DNA of 64,000 bases from Paralvinella palmiformis (taxonomy: Eukaryota > Annelida > Polychaeta > Terebellida > Alvinellidae), in the NCBI GenBank assembly GCA_025642065.1, contig JAODUP010000323.1, forward strand, positions 212,501 through 276,500. Reading direction: 5' to 3'. Positions within the stretch are counted from its first letter, which is position 1. Each line of letters begins with the position of its first letter. Of the stretch, positions 50,123-63,134 are shown in pieces. The notes beneath the pieces are model-generated. The model had not been told where the DNA came from and searched no databases. It saw nothing but the letters and a program-made list of their open reading frames with translations. The translations under genes and the position numbers were made by a program.

Positions 50123-53100
50123 TCAGGATTCTAAAACTTTCTCCAGTATGACACACCAATTGCCTTTATCATAATAGGCCTCGGTAACCCTAGCACCAGG
50201 TATATGTTGTACAAGTTCATTTAATTCACCGTCTTTAAAAACATGATAAAACCTGTGAAATACAGGTTTTGAATGATTTCCTTTTGTTGACATCTCTTCT
50301 CCTGTACCACATTTCTCATCACTGGATGTGGGCTTCTTATGCCATGGCACGAGCAGGTCTTGTTTATCAAAGTGAGTCCTGTTTACGTGAACTTCTAATG
50401 AGTTGGCTCTCTGCTCCAAACAAGAACCAGACATGTCTTCTTGTAATGAATCGTCACGATGTGTATTGACAGAACCATCTTTCTTTTGTGAATGTTTATT
50501 TCTGATTCTTGATTCCTTCAGATAGTTTGATTTCTGCTTGCAGAGTTCTTGTTCAAATGCCCAAACGGAAATCAGAGCTTTGCCACCAGGACGCAGTATA
50601 CGTACAATCTCCTCTAAAGCTCGTACTCGCCGATCCTAGGACGATAAAGACAAAACAAACATGATCTTCCCTTATCACTTTTGTTACTGATGTTATTAGA
50701 ATAGTATGCTATAAATCTCAGTTAGGACCATAATCTATACTTTTTTCAAGACACTAATATATCACACACACACACACACATATGTAAAATCCCTGCTAGA
50801 TTTGTATAAGGACATAATGTTTACAAAAAGGACACGAGTTGTATTTAAAATTTACATAAACATTTACAAGAAGTCTTGAAATATGGTAAACAAAGATCAC
50901 ATCACAACCTGTAAATAGTCACATTTCTATATAAGATACCAGAATTAATTTGTTCTGACAAATTAGTGCAACAACAGTTTGCAAACAGTGGGAATACAGT
51001 AAACAATAAAGAAAAATAAAGATCGTTTGCGGTGGCCAAGTTTTTCAATATCCAAGGAAATTAGCATATTACCCAAGTGAGTAGGAAATACTGGTAATTA
51101 CTGGGAAAAGAGTGAAATTAAAGTTAAAATTAGTAAGTGGCCCTATCTTGCAACAAAATTCACGCACATCGTCATATATTGAATTACAATCATTGATTAC
51201 AGTGGGTCTTGGATGTACTGCCACAGCATTAAAAATATTTTCCCTTCCAGCTAGTGATCCATTACTGGAATAATATTCTCAAACTACATGATTTTATACA
51301 AACCAAACTTGTTAAAGCTACTAAGCTCATCATGTGTTATTGTTATTTCTGTGGTAAAGATCAAATAGACAGGTGATGTGTGTTAGTGTCTGCGTAATTA
51401 TATGATTATGTTGTCATATCCTCATGTATGTATGTGTCATAGATATTTCAAGAACAGAAACAACACAAATTATTATAAATTGATATTGAATGTTCTAATA
51501 TACAGATATGTTTATGAAAGAAGTGTTGGAAATGAAGCTTTCAATAATTTCAGCAGTTGATACCTAGTATTTACAAACAAACAAGTCATAATCAGTATTT
51601 CCCACTTCAGAAAATATTGGACAAGATGTTAATTCCTAGTATTTCCAACCCTGTTAAGAACCATTGGGAAAAGGTTTGTTAAGAACAGGAGATCTGTGTC
51701 AGCCAAACCTGATAAAATCAATAAACTGACTAGACAAACCAAAGAATCATAGCATTTGAACATAGAATGCAAACATCAGACATAACTGATAAATATATTC
51801 GAACTGATTTTGGTTTCAGCTACTCACCCATGTTGACAGATGGTGAATAACTGCTATGCTGATGGCTACATCGCAACAGTTGTCTCTATATGGCAAGGCC
51901 AGAATATCGCTTACGAGAACCTCAAAATTCTGGTCCTTACATATGTGGCACAGTCTGGTGCTCCTATCACAGCCAATCTGAAGATAGGTCACATCAATAA
52001 AATTAAATATGCCCACAGATTGTTATTTTCACAGCAAGTTTGGATTTAAAGGGATTTACAATTTGCTGGCTGTACTTTGTTTTGTTATATGTAAAATATT
52101 GATCCATATTTAAGAATTTATACTTTCACACATCAAATCATCAAATTAAATGGAAGGTTTCTGTCATCTTGTCAAGCAAATAACCATTAACTGACAATGA
52201 GAACAAAAATATTTATTAAAGGAACAGTTCACTTTCATTATAACACGATCAACCACAAATAAATAATCCAGTTAAAGGTCCTGATTAATCTACTACAAAC
52301 GCCTGTGGACACTGCCATTTTGATGCCTGACACATACTGGATGTTCCAGAAATCTGACGTCACTTAATACAAACTGTTTGTATCAACCAGTTATAACAAT
52401 GTAAACAGGGATAAACCAAAAGTATATTTTCAGAACCAAAGAATATTTATGAATATTACAGTACAGTTGGTCCAAACAGCCTCGGATGTTACTGAAATGG
52501 CTAAAAACTATATAATGAAAATTCCTCAACAAAATAGTTTGTTCTCTTGTAACAGGAAGCATCTACCGAGCCGTCATATTTATGTAAACGATGTCAGTTA
52601 GTAGTAGTTAGTAGGGTGAGCACGGGGCAAGTAAGGTCAAAGGGCAAGTAAGGTCACGAGGATGGCTAAGGACAGAGCATCTGTGACCAGACTTAATCTG
52701 GATGGCTACATGATCCTTTTGTTACCCAATGTCAGAACATGTGGACTTTTGTGCCGTACAATCTGGGATCTGTGGAAGCTCTAATGGCAACTGTACAGTA
52801 ATTAACATTATTTCCACACATCTATGATGTTGGGAAGAGTCCCTGATGATTATTAGAGGATTTGGGGGTTATTTTTATAACCATTACACATTTAAATCAT
52901 ATCATCCGAGGGTGAAATGTTCCTTTGAGGTTGTTTTTTGTCTGATGCATGAAAGAATGGCTTCTTGAAATAAATTTATGTATATTACACGGAACTATAT
53001 TTTTACGTTGATAGAATTAGTGTACTATTAGGGTCAGTATAACATAGAGAACAAAATATCTGAATCACTGCTGAGGTCTACAGTAAAATATCTATAAAAT

Positions 53101-54080
53101 TGTTTATGAGAGTGTAGAGTGTATGAAAAGAGTGTATGAACTTCAGATTTTGGAACAAAAACAGAGTGCTAATAGTACATGTGACTCGGATCAAACTCCG
53201 ATGCAAACCTTGTATATATCTGGATTAATGCCAAGATATTTTCCATTTCCACAACCTGCATCAATCATAACAGAACCAGGTGTTTGTAGTCTGATGAACT
53301 CAGCTACTTTGGGCCAAGCTTTGTGTCGTGTGTCACTGAAATGATCAGCAATTTCTTCATAAACCTATAATAAAATCAGACATCCATTATTACCAAAAGG
53401 TCCCGAAAATTACATTTTCTATTTAATATTTTTTGGTTAAATAATCCGTTAAAGTATTGATATTTCTGAGAAATAGACATTTGGAATTATTATCATAATA
53501 TTTTGTGTAGCTCGGTGGAAACTAAATTCTCCTTCAATGAAGTACTCATCTATCATGAAATGCATATATGCATGGATAGTTGTAGTGTATTTTATGTGTG
53601 ACCACATATGTCACTTCTTCCACACTATCTGAGTGCAACATGGAAAGCTGGTACCCTGAAGGAAATACATGTTTTGATTTCATCAGAATTTTTTTGGTTC
53701 CAGTTTAATTCAGTCCCATTTAAATGTCCACAGCCACCATTTGTAAGGAACATTCCTCCTCATGTTTTGGGTCACAACAATAATAACAATATCTAAACTA
53801 TCACCTAGATAGAACAGTTAAAACTCTGACTGAAATTCAAACACACAGTCTTACAATTTGAATGCCATTAAGTGTTGTACAATATAACCATTTAGCCCAT
53901 CTGAACTCTCAAGTTACAGTAATATGTAGAAGATGTTTGTGGGACAATCACAAGAAATTAACTGAAATATTCTTAATCACCTCGTGCACGTGGAGTTTTT
54001 CCAACATTGCTGCTTCTTTGTCTGTGTCTGGTAAGGACGACTTGTTTTCTTTTGTTTGAGAGTTTGATACATCCTTACTA
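50123..54080 (-). other. ALKBH8: ALKBH8 methyltransferase (Trm9-like) exons
   Basis: Residues about 378-683. [17 protein letters not shown] leads to SAM motif [14 protein letters not shown], then [15 protein letters not shown] and [11 protein letters not shown]. An acidic/basic low-complexity linker follows before [17 protein letters not shown] and the terminal GNWCVIL. Confidence 0.94.
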
Positions 54081-54421
54081 CTGAAAAAACAGTATGTGTT
54101 GATTGTTTATGGAATCATATCTTTATCAACTTGCTATTATTTATTCAATTTCTTGTTTTAAATAATTGTATCTTGTTAAAATAATGACAAAAGGGTTAAG
54201 CAAATTGATAGTATACATCTATGCTCATTACACTGTGCTTACCAATAATTCATAGCAACTGGAAAACAAGTAATGGTTAAGGTGTACAGCTCTAAGTGGA
54301 CATTACTAATACTGTGTTTTCCATCCAAGAAAAACTCACCTGCTTTTCTGCTTACTGTCACACTGCTCTGGATATTCTGTAAGAAAGCATAACTGACATC
54401 AGACAGCAGTCAGTGTGTAAA

Positions 54422-54469
<48 letters not shown>

Positions 54470-57400
54470 TGTATATATATAATATAAAATATAAATTAAA
54501 CAAATAAAGGTTTTATGCAGATAATAATGACAATACATACTACACTTGCAAGGGCCACGTAAAACCTTTCTAAATGTGAATGACGTTCTTGTGTTTCTCT
54601 GAAACATGGTAAGTCTATCTGCAAGATTATCAGCACTTTCTGATCTATCACCATCAGCATTCAGCCTGGGTTGTTGCTGTGCCAGTGCATTAACAGGCAC
54701 AACATCTGATTTTCTTGGAGTAATGCCATGAGTCCACACATATCTCGACTCCCCCGTCATGATGAGAACAGATCGCTGAGGCACGAGCACAGGAAGATGT
54801 CTGCCATCAGGATGACGGAAATCCATAATGACCTAAAATGTAAATATGAATACAAGTGTGTAATGTATTATACAGGTTGAGTGTTGAAAACACACACACA
54901 CACACACACACAGACACACACTAATTACAAATCAAACAAACCTGTGATCCAAGACTTAAGGATATAATCCAATCCTCAAATGCCGAGTGTGTATCAATAT
55001 GTGGAGGAATTCCTAAAAAATGAACATAGATCATAATGAAAATAAGAGATCATGTGATAACGTATTAGAATAAATGGGAATTAGATAAACCAGTATTAAC
55101 ACAAACAATTAGCTATTGAACTCCAAACCCTTTTATTGCTTATAAAACTATACAACACATTTGAATTAATTAAATAATGTAGAATATGATGATTCTCAGT
55201 TGTATGTTGTTGTGACACTGTCATGTATAATGGCTATTAAGATAATGAAGCTGTAAAAATCAGGTTAAATCAGCAGTGGTGATATAACCTTTCGGATGCT
55301 AGACATAATGACATTTGCTGAACTGAAATTTACTCAAGAAATAGTGGTGTAAAAGTGAATTGGATGCAGCCAAAATGATGTTATGGGGGCCATTAGTGCG
55401 TGTGTTTATACACTCTAGCCCCACCATCCACGAACAGCCGCCTAACTGCACCTATCGCAAACCAAAGGACCCCATTTACTTCAGCTTAATGATAAAATAT
55501 TTTAGCATTAAAATCACAGAATTAAAAAGTGACATCTAAGACTTCTTTGAGATCTATAGAACTCTGGGGAGGACTTTGCACCCTATATGATTACTGGTAT
55601 ATGTGCTCCATCTTTCCGTGCAATTCTCTAGTGTTTGGTATATCAGCAGCCCATTACAGGATCTAAAACTGGTGATTAGAATGGCTTTGACAAATAATAT
55701 AGACTTTAAAGATAGATAGCATCATACTTACTTCTGGGATACAACAAACTTATTCCATGATAAGTAAAATTAAGGTATATTGTAAGAGGAATCTAACTTT
55801 GTTTACATACAATCCCTAGAAGTATAAGTAGAGTAATGAAGTATCTTTATTGCATAACTAACCATCCCTGATGATGAGCAGTGAGTGTATGAAGACTATA
55901 GCAGCCTTTTCAATATCAGCCGACATCCGATGCTGTATGTCATCTATTTTTCAGTCCTTCATCGCCTATTTTATCAGCTACTTTGGTGTTGGCAAAAAAG
56001 TGCTCCATTTTCCCCAACTTTTTCAGGGGAGAGCTTCTACCCCCCCCCCTCCAATGGACAAGGGCCACTACTATGTTAGTATGACTACCACTGTCCCATG
56101 ACCAGCCTTTCACCACCACCACCCCTCCCTACATACATATCTCCCTCCATTAATGCCAAGGCAATAGCATCGCAGTGTTTTTACAGGCCACCACAGTTGA
56201 GCTGCTGCCTATATTTTGTAAGGGATCATCTACTCTATTCCCTACTGAAAAGGTTGCATAGGAGTTGCTATAATTAATGTCTATTTAAATTTCCTGCTCA
56301 CAGTTCTTCAAGGGCAGGGGTATACTGCCTAACCCACCTTGACACAGGATCCACCCCCCCACACACACACATGCCAGTGTTCTATTAGAGATATATTTCT
56401 TCCTTTTTCATGCATATCAATTTATGGATATCATAATGAACACAAAAATAGATAATATATCTCACCTTGGCCAGGTAGATACTGGTTAACTGTCAGTTGA
56501 TCTGGGCGACAACTGATATGATGGGAATTCACTAGCTCAGTGAGCAGCTCCTCGCAAGTGATTGGAATTCCTTCATTTAGGGGCTTATCTCTATCCACAT
56601 TGTTGATTCCATAGATAAATTCATACCCATAATGCTTCACCCGTCTGTGTTTTAATATCTGACTGTTAGCAGACTCTGGAGAAAACAAATACGCCTCGTA
56701 ATAGATCAAATATTTGAGTGTATACGATGTACACATTTTCAGATGTTTTGCGCTGTTGTGTGTTTGAAATGTTATGACAAAATACCTTCTGAAGTTTCAG
56801 CTTCTGAATTCTCCCACTTCACACATTCCAATAATTTATGTTCGTAACTTTCGGAGACCATATCCTCCAATAAGATCAAACCAGGGGGGTGTAGGTAACT
56901 AGTAGACAACTCAAAACCAGGAACTAAATAACAGATAAATAAACATCAATAATATGAATGTTTTATTTATTCTCAGTCAGTCTGAATCTTTTTGGTTAGA
57001 AATATAAATTACTATATTACTTATTATATCCCCGAATTACCCATCACCTTCAGTATTCCTTAACACATGCCAAATAATGTCACTTTCAATTACCATATTT
57101 CATATTGATTAGAAAATTTAACAGTATATCCAAAGTGAATAAATTAACTGAGAGGACAGACACTGTCTTATATTTATAAAATTCTATGGATACTGATTTA
57201 GTGACTACATTTTGGGGAGGGGGGGTGCCCTTTACTAATTAGGTGCTGTGCAATTTTAAGTTATTGCTATAAAAATAAACAAATTCTTCCAAAATGGATA
57301 ACACAACCGCTGAAATGTTACTCCTTCCAACTGTGGATGCCAACATGAGCATCATTACACAACTGGATAAACAAACCTTTATACAGACATCTGAGGGAGG

Positions 57401-60400
57401 ACAACAGACTTTATCACACTCCCAAGTCAATAGGAACATTTGTGAACATATGGTGTTTCAGAAGAAATTCAGCAGCATTCTCAACTGATATTTGTTGGCA
57501 CAAATGAACTCAGAATATTTAAATCTTTCCTTCAAAGAACACATCCATGGTACATGCTTATCAAACTTGAGCTCATCCAAACTGATCTGTGTTCTGTATC
57601 TAACAATCTACAGGCAACACGACTAATTGAAATCAATAAACTCATGACACTCGCATCAATGCTATGTAAGCAAACCCTTTTTGAACAGATGAATAACAGG
57701 AATAATGTAGAAAATATGTCTTGTTTCTGTGTACCTTCTTTAACAAATGACAGATAAAATGTCACGTTAGGAAGAGACAACTCCTCTGGACACTTCATCG
57801 TGCGCCCGTGGATATCCTGAAAGGCACGAACACTTTCTTGTACGGTTGAAAAAGTGACGAAAGCGTAAGGTTTCCGTGGTTTCAAGAGAACATCGACAAC
57901 ACTGCCATACTTGGAAAATATGTTAACCAGTTCTTCCCTTCTAACATTATTTCCTAGGCCACCATTGCCAACCACAATGTGCTGAAATTTAAATTATCCA
58001 TAACTTAATTAAAACCTTTCATTAATATTTAATAAAAGCTGATTGATTATAGCAACTTCATTATGTGAACATCAACATTGAATAAACTGTAATAAAATAA
58101 CAACTAAATACTCTTTAATGATCAGTATCCAAATAAGACAGTTTATATTCAAAGAAAAAGGTTCAGTTGTTGTTATTTGTGTTGACATTAAAGGGGATTT
58201 TTTAATTTGCTATGGAATTAGATTTTGATTTAAAATCATAAAGTATTAACTAGAGCAATCCAACTGGATTCCATCAAATGTAATGCTATATCTAACAACC
58301 CAAATCTGTAATGTCAACATAGATAACATAAAGTACACACTACCATCATTAGAAGCTTTTTGTTTTGTTTGGATATCACTGTATGGAGAATATTATTGTT
58401 ATTTTAAATCTTGAGTCAGTGTGAGAGAAATCGGTCACCCAAAACATAGTATTTTAAAGCAAGTGTGTTAAATGTTACAAGTTTGGCTAACAATAATAAT
58501 TCTAGTGATTGATAATCTATATTAGTTGATCAGGCAGGAAATACAGTTATGAGCATTTCAGAAAAATACATAATAATGACAAGGCTATTTTTCATATTCT
58601 AAACCATTTCAATATTTCTTACAGGATATATTAATATCCAATATTTCACAAAAACAATTATTGGAAAAAAACCAGAATGTAATAAATACACTTTATCGTG
58701 ATGTACCATTTTTGTGGATGGTGTGCTAATTTTTTTAGTTTTAAACAAGGTGTCATGCAATATTTTTGTACCTTTCTGGACACTATATGGAGATGTGGGA
58801 TAATTTCCACATTTGACAATCTACTGGTACAAAAATTATTGATATGGGAGATAATATAACTTAATATTTCTGGAATTAATTAGTGGTTGATCTTTTTATT
58901 TAGTATGTAAGACTCATTATGTTATGATTGTTTTTATGCAAATAGTAAGGAAAGGTTTTTATATTCATTGAAATGAGTCCATATTTCAAATATTTTTAGA
59001 GCCATTTTTTCAACTGTGCACATGGCCACATTGGAATACATTATAGGACGGGTTATCATGAAGATATTGATATTATATTAATGTGAAGTTAACAGCAACC
59101 TGAGAAGCAAGATATTAGTCAATTGCAATTTATTCAAATTTACAATAAGCATATTTCAGTGATATGTTTAGTAGTGTGTTTAATTTATTTGTATGGGAAT
59201 TGAATAATGTTTGTGCACACTATCAAACCACATGGGTTTGACATATTACTAATGATTGACCAGAGATGATGTTTATGTAACCACTCAAGGCATTGCAGCT
59301 ATAATGCCTTCCCCCAAACCAAAACTGGAAGTTGATATTGGTTATAGTCTTGAGAAAAAATTATTTCTGAACTCTTAGAACTGTATTAATTATTTTTCGG
59401 CAGAAATCATACAAGTGATATGTGGTATATGAATTTAGGCTTAAATACACAATTAACTGAAATAATAACCTCCTAATTAACCCTGTCAATGCTGATATAC
59501 ATGTAATACTACACTTTATGGTGTTGAAGTAATCAAACATTCCCACTTTATATATTTATGTTGAAAACCTTTATAATTGAAGTTAATGGTTAATAATAAT
59601 AGTAATATTTATTCCAATTATAAATATTTGATAAATTTTTAATGACAATATATTATTTTCTCAGTCATATACTTATTATATTTCCTAGGTCTAGTAATAC
59701 ATGTCATATGGGACAGCCTATGTTCATATTTAGCCATCTGCTTCTAGCCCTGTTTGATATTATAATTTGGACAGGTCTCCTAACCTGTTAGAATTACTGG
59801 GTTGAAAGTACATAGCTAGATCATATTTAGAAATGGGACTAGTCATTCAATATCATATTTCTTTTGGTCACTGAATGAATTAAAATTTAATGGGGGAAAC
59901 ATAAATTTGTTTTGTTTAGGTCTTTAATTGAATGCTGCTAATTTTTTTTAATACTTACTATTGTTGTGTGCATTTATATGCACGTGCACCGTTACCTGCA
60001 TTTAGTTTAATAGATATCTTCTGCATCTAAGAATCAAAAACGGATTTAAAAAAATATACTTATTAAATATAGAAACGATTTCTTTATTTCTTTACTATAG
60101 AGGCATTAAAATATTTATATTATTATTTTGTTTCAATGTTCTGATGGCACAGTGGTTAGACCATTGCCATGCAAATTTTTAGCTTGTGGGTTTGAATCTG
60201 ACTCATACCCATTTTTGAGGGATTTGTTTCCCAAAGCAGATGTCGCTCAACCATATGTCCCACATGTGATCAGCACTGAGACTGAACAACTCAACTCATA
60301 TAATTTATATCTTGAAGTTCAGAATGCAATTAAATATAGGCAGGATAGAATAGTAATAACAAGGAATTATCTGGCTGTAAATTTAGGTACCAGAGCATCT

Positions 60401-61633
60401 TCATTGTTTAATATATGAGAGCGACCCTAATGTTTATTATAATAACTCCTAACAGATAGATTAACCTGATAATCCAAACTGATATTTACCACCTCCACCC
60501 CACTATATTAACAATTCAATTACTGACAACAATAGCATACAAATCATGTACCAAACATGGGGTCAATTTAATTCTGGAATTGATGGGCAATTGATAAATT
60601 TGAAATTGAAGTTTGCTACAAAAAAAATTAAATCAACAAATTAATTTAACATTTTATTTTTTAAACTCAGAAATATTTCTTGTATGACAATCCTACTTTT
60701 TGGATTAGGTATTTGGAGTACCTACCCATGGTAAAAAGTAGTAGGTAAATGCATCTGTAAACAATGGAATTGGAAAATTTGATATGGAATTGCCCAATTG
60801 TCTGTCATGTAATAATGTTGGGTAAAAACTGAGGAATATCTAGATACTTGTTTAAATATTGGGTAGAGACCTCTGGTTGTCACCTATTGGGTACAGTCAT
60901 TGAGGAATACCAAAGTTAAAGTTCCGATAAAACAATTGAAAAGAATATGGAGTAACAAGCAAATTTGGCTCATACTTGTCAAAATTACACGAACTTGATG
61001 AAGCTTTACTAACTTAGTATGTTAAACTTAAAGTCCTAAGATAAATGTCAACACAACTTAAGACGAGTTTAACAGTTATTAAGTCTTAACTATTAGATCT
61101 AACTTAACTCTTAAGAGTTAAGTTAATAAATAGATAGATATAGGATAGTCTAATAGTTAAATAGGTATATAGAGCCTAGTCCCAGAGTCCTAGGAGGAGG
61201 ACTAGGGTGAGGCTATAGACTCTAGCCTAGCCCTAGACAGCTTAAGGTAGAGGATATACTATAGATATTATACTTTATACTTATACTTTTATAGGCAGAT
61301 TATAGACCTAGATCTAGTGATTCTAGAGGGGTCCGTCAATCTTAGCCCTCGTCAATCTCGGTTGTCGACCACAGACCACGTCTATCTCAGCCCACGTATT
61401 CCAAGCGGGTTAACATTAAAATAGCTGCTCATACCATAATATCAGTGGACTGAGATCAACCTGAGTCTCATCAATATATGTTGATTTCGGCCCATTTTGC
61501 ATTAAAGTGTTTATTGTAAATAAGTTTTGGGATGTCACCAATCTCTGCCCACCTGTAAGTTTTTTCAGCCAGGGGATTAGGTGCATGAATGGGTATATTA
61601 TGCACACCACTGTTATGTTTCATCTGTTCTGTG

Positions 61634-61676
<43 letters not shown>

Positions 61677-62625
61677 CATTTACTAACAAATATTTTCAGA
61701 GTTACACCACTTTGAAGTACCATGGGGTACCTCTAATTATGCCACTTTCAAAATCACACTTAATTTTTAGCTCTATTTGAACTCTGATAACTTTTTGCCT
61801 GTGTGAAATTGAAGATGCACCCCTTCAACATCATGTGTCCTGCCCTCCATGCATAGCATTCTCAAAGTCGACGACCATCTGCTGTATTTAGCGATGTGGC
61901 AGCATAGCCCATAGTTCACGAAATATTGCCGGACACTGTCGTGTTAGTGGGGTCGGAGAACTTGACTGAGTCAGCGGACACTGCCGTGGTGATGTGGTTG
62001 GCGATCTCAGAGTGGTCAGAGAACTTGACCGAGTCAGTGGACACTGCTGTCGTGGTGGGGTCAGCGATCTTGGAGTGGTAGGAGGACTTGAGGAGGATAA
62101 TTAAAAAGCATAAAACACGTAGTCGTAGACATTCATGTAACATTTTATTTTTGTACACAAACACACACTTTATTATGCCGGCCATTTAATTATACATAAC
62201 ACTATATTATATAGGTGTACCATTTAACAACTAAATAGGTAGGCCGAGATCGACATGGGGCGAGATCGACGTGAGTCGTTCTAGATGTTAGTAGATCTAA
62301 ACCTAGACTAAGTCTTAGACTAGAGTAGATCTAGAGTCTCTAGATCTAATCTATTTTTTTTAATACTTCGAATGTTCGATCTCTAGACTCTAGTTACTAG
62401 TGTCTAGTAGTAGTAGTAGTAGATCTAGAGATCGAACATTCGAAGTATTAAAAAAAAATTCGCGTAACTCTAACAGTAATTAACAACCTGGCTGACTTCA
62501 TCTGACAGATTTAACTTTTCATGTCTAAACAAAGTGTGCTGTGATCTTAAGTGCTTTTTCAGGGTCTTCCTGTCAGACTTCGATAATTTTATCCCAGTCG
62601 GCACTCTAAACACAGGTTCAGCCAT
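50123..62625 (-). CDS. ALKBH8: ALKBH8: RRM-AlkB-methyltransferase tRNA wobble-uridine modification enzyme
   Basis: Modifies the wobble uridine of certain tRNAs: the methyltransferase domain makes mcm5U with TRMT112, and the AlkB domain hydroxylates it (known for the family). Exons in transcript order: 62488-62625, 57735-57981, 56786-56923, 56466-56675, 54942-55012, 54541-54832, 54340-54376, 53981-54080, 53209-53364, 51828-51977, 50123-50635. They total 2052 nt, exactly 683 aa plus TGA (human about 664). The ATG at 62625 begins [11 protein letters not shown], followed by [20 protein letters not shown], typical of the N-terminal helix. All phases match. The C-terminus [14 protein letters not shown] is the conserved family end. 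Transcription runs head-to-head with the gene starting at 63070. The complete three-domain architecture and all expected active-site residues suggest a functional gene. Confidence 0.96.
54426..54466. repeat. (TA)n microsatellite
   Basis: In the short ALKBH8 intron between exons 54541-54832 and 54340-54376. Confidence 0.95.
54541..56923 (-). other. ALKBH8: ALKBH8 AlkB dioxygenase exons
   Basis: Residues about 130-366. Fe(II) ligands are His249 and Asp251 ([10 protein letters not shown]) and His303 (YVWTHGI). The 2-oxoglutarate-binding pair is Arg350/Arg356 in RTSFTFR. Cysteines 363 and 365 (PCKC), with a third at 371 in the next exon, match the family's zinc site. Confidence 0.94.
57735..57981 (-). 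other. ALKBH8: ALKBH8 RRM exon
   Basis: Residues 47-128. [19 protein letters not shown] begins the RRM (RNP2-like VVGNGG), and [17 protein letters not shown] is the RNP1-like strand. This domain binds tRNA in the family. Confidence 0.92.
60140..60300 (+). mobile_element. tRNA-derived SINE, family 2 copy b
   Basis: A box TGGCACAGTGGTTAGACC and B box GGGTTTGAATCTGACTC, then GATTTGTTTCCC as in copy a at 15071. No clear CAA tail. Confidence 0.72.
60555..60797 (-). repeat. dispersed AATTCC-rich repeat, copy 5
   Basis: Inverted relative to copies 2-4: ACATGGGGTCAATTTAATTC, later CAGAAATATTTCTTG and TGACAATCCTACTTTTTGGA. Confidence 0.75.
61636..61672. repeat. (TA)n microsatellite
   Basis: In ALKBH8 intron 1. 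Confidence 0.95.
61919..62085 (-). repeat. 63-bp tandem repeat (about 2.6 units)
   Basis: Units start GGACACTGCCGTGGTGATGT. The second spans 61976-62038, with partial units on each side. The 63-bp period keeps a minus-strand frame open (21-residue repeat carrying TTAVSxDSVKFSD), but no splice or family evidence supports translation. Confidence 0.85.
62354..62457. repeat. 34-bp perfect inverted repeat, 36-nt loop
   Basis: Arms 62354-62387 and 62424-62457 are exact reverse complements (AATACTTCGAATGTTCGATC core with an A/T run at the base). The loop contains TAGTAGTAG. It starts about 30 nt after the ALKBH8 exon 1 donor on the transcribed strand. Confidence 0.95.
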
Positions 62626-63069
62626 TCTAGATCTAGATCTAGACTAGTCAGTGACGGAGATACTACACACCACTAGTGACTAGATCTAATAGATGTATTT
62701 GTCAGTAATTTTATCAAGCCTATCCCAAGTATTGAAAATAAAGATAAATTGATTGAGTGATATATAATGTATAATATAAATAAGTCATCAGCTTAATTCT
62801 GGCCATCAAAGAAGGAATTCTCCCCGAAGTTTATAAAACCAATATGTTAGAAAATACTTTTTTAATCTTATGGTATTTAGTAATTGGCAATCACTGATAC
62901 CCTCAGATATACAATTATTTATTATGTGAGATATAATTATAAATTTTAGCAATATAAATATACACTTGTTTTTATCGTTAATTTTTCATTAGTTTGGATA
63001 AATTTACTGAGCTTTTGTAAATAATCCATACTCTCTATACTTAACTTCCGCTTTATTAGACGGGCAAAA
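62626..63069. promoter_or_regulatory. putative bidirectional promoter, ALKBH8 / unidentified gene
   Basis: 444 bp between two divergent start codons. No TATA box is obvious at either start. The right start lies in AAAAATGGCGGC, a YY1-like initiator context common at TATA-less promoters. AGATCTAG-rich sequence lies nearest ALKBH8. Promoter function is inferred from arrangement only. Confidence 0.5.
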
Positions 63070-63134
63070 ATGGCGGCTCTATTTGTCAAGGGGGATTCGT
63101 GTAAAGTTTGGGAAAAGACCGGGAAGTCAGAGTT
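63070..63134 (+). CDS. first coding exon of an unidentified gene (continues beyond window)
   Basis: ATG at 63070 in a good initiation context, followed by 21 codons (MAALFVKGDSCKVWEKTGKS, then E) and a strong GTAAGT donor in phase 2. I do not recognise the protein. No convincing second exon is visible in 63135-64000. The divergent position from ALKBH8 and the start context argue for a real gene; the short length limits certainty. Confidence 0.5.

Larger units (their letters stand above)
57982..62487. other. ALKBH8 intron 1 (4.5 kb)
   Basis: No further exon recognised. Repeats concentrate from 60140 to 62487: a family-2 SINE, AATTCC repeat copy 5, a CTAG-rich stretch (about 61070-61330), recurrent GTCAATCTCGG motifs, (TA)n at 61636-61672, a 63-bp repeat and a 34-bp-arm hairpin. 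57982-60139 is AT-rich without recognisable structure. Confidence 0.6.

Noticed and set aside
54425..54540. Extension of the ALKBH8 AlkB exon into the (TA)n tract
   Set aside because: A phase-correct donor at 54540 ends the exon; the following residues are repeat-coded.
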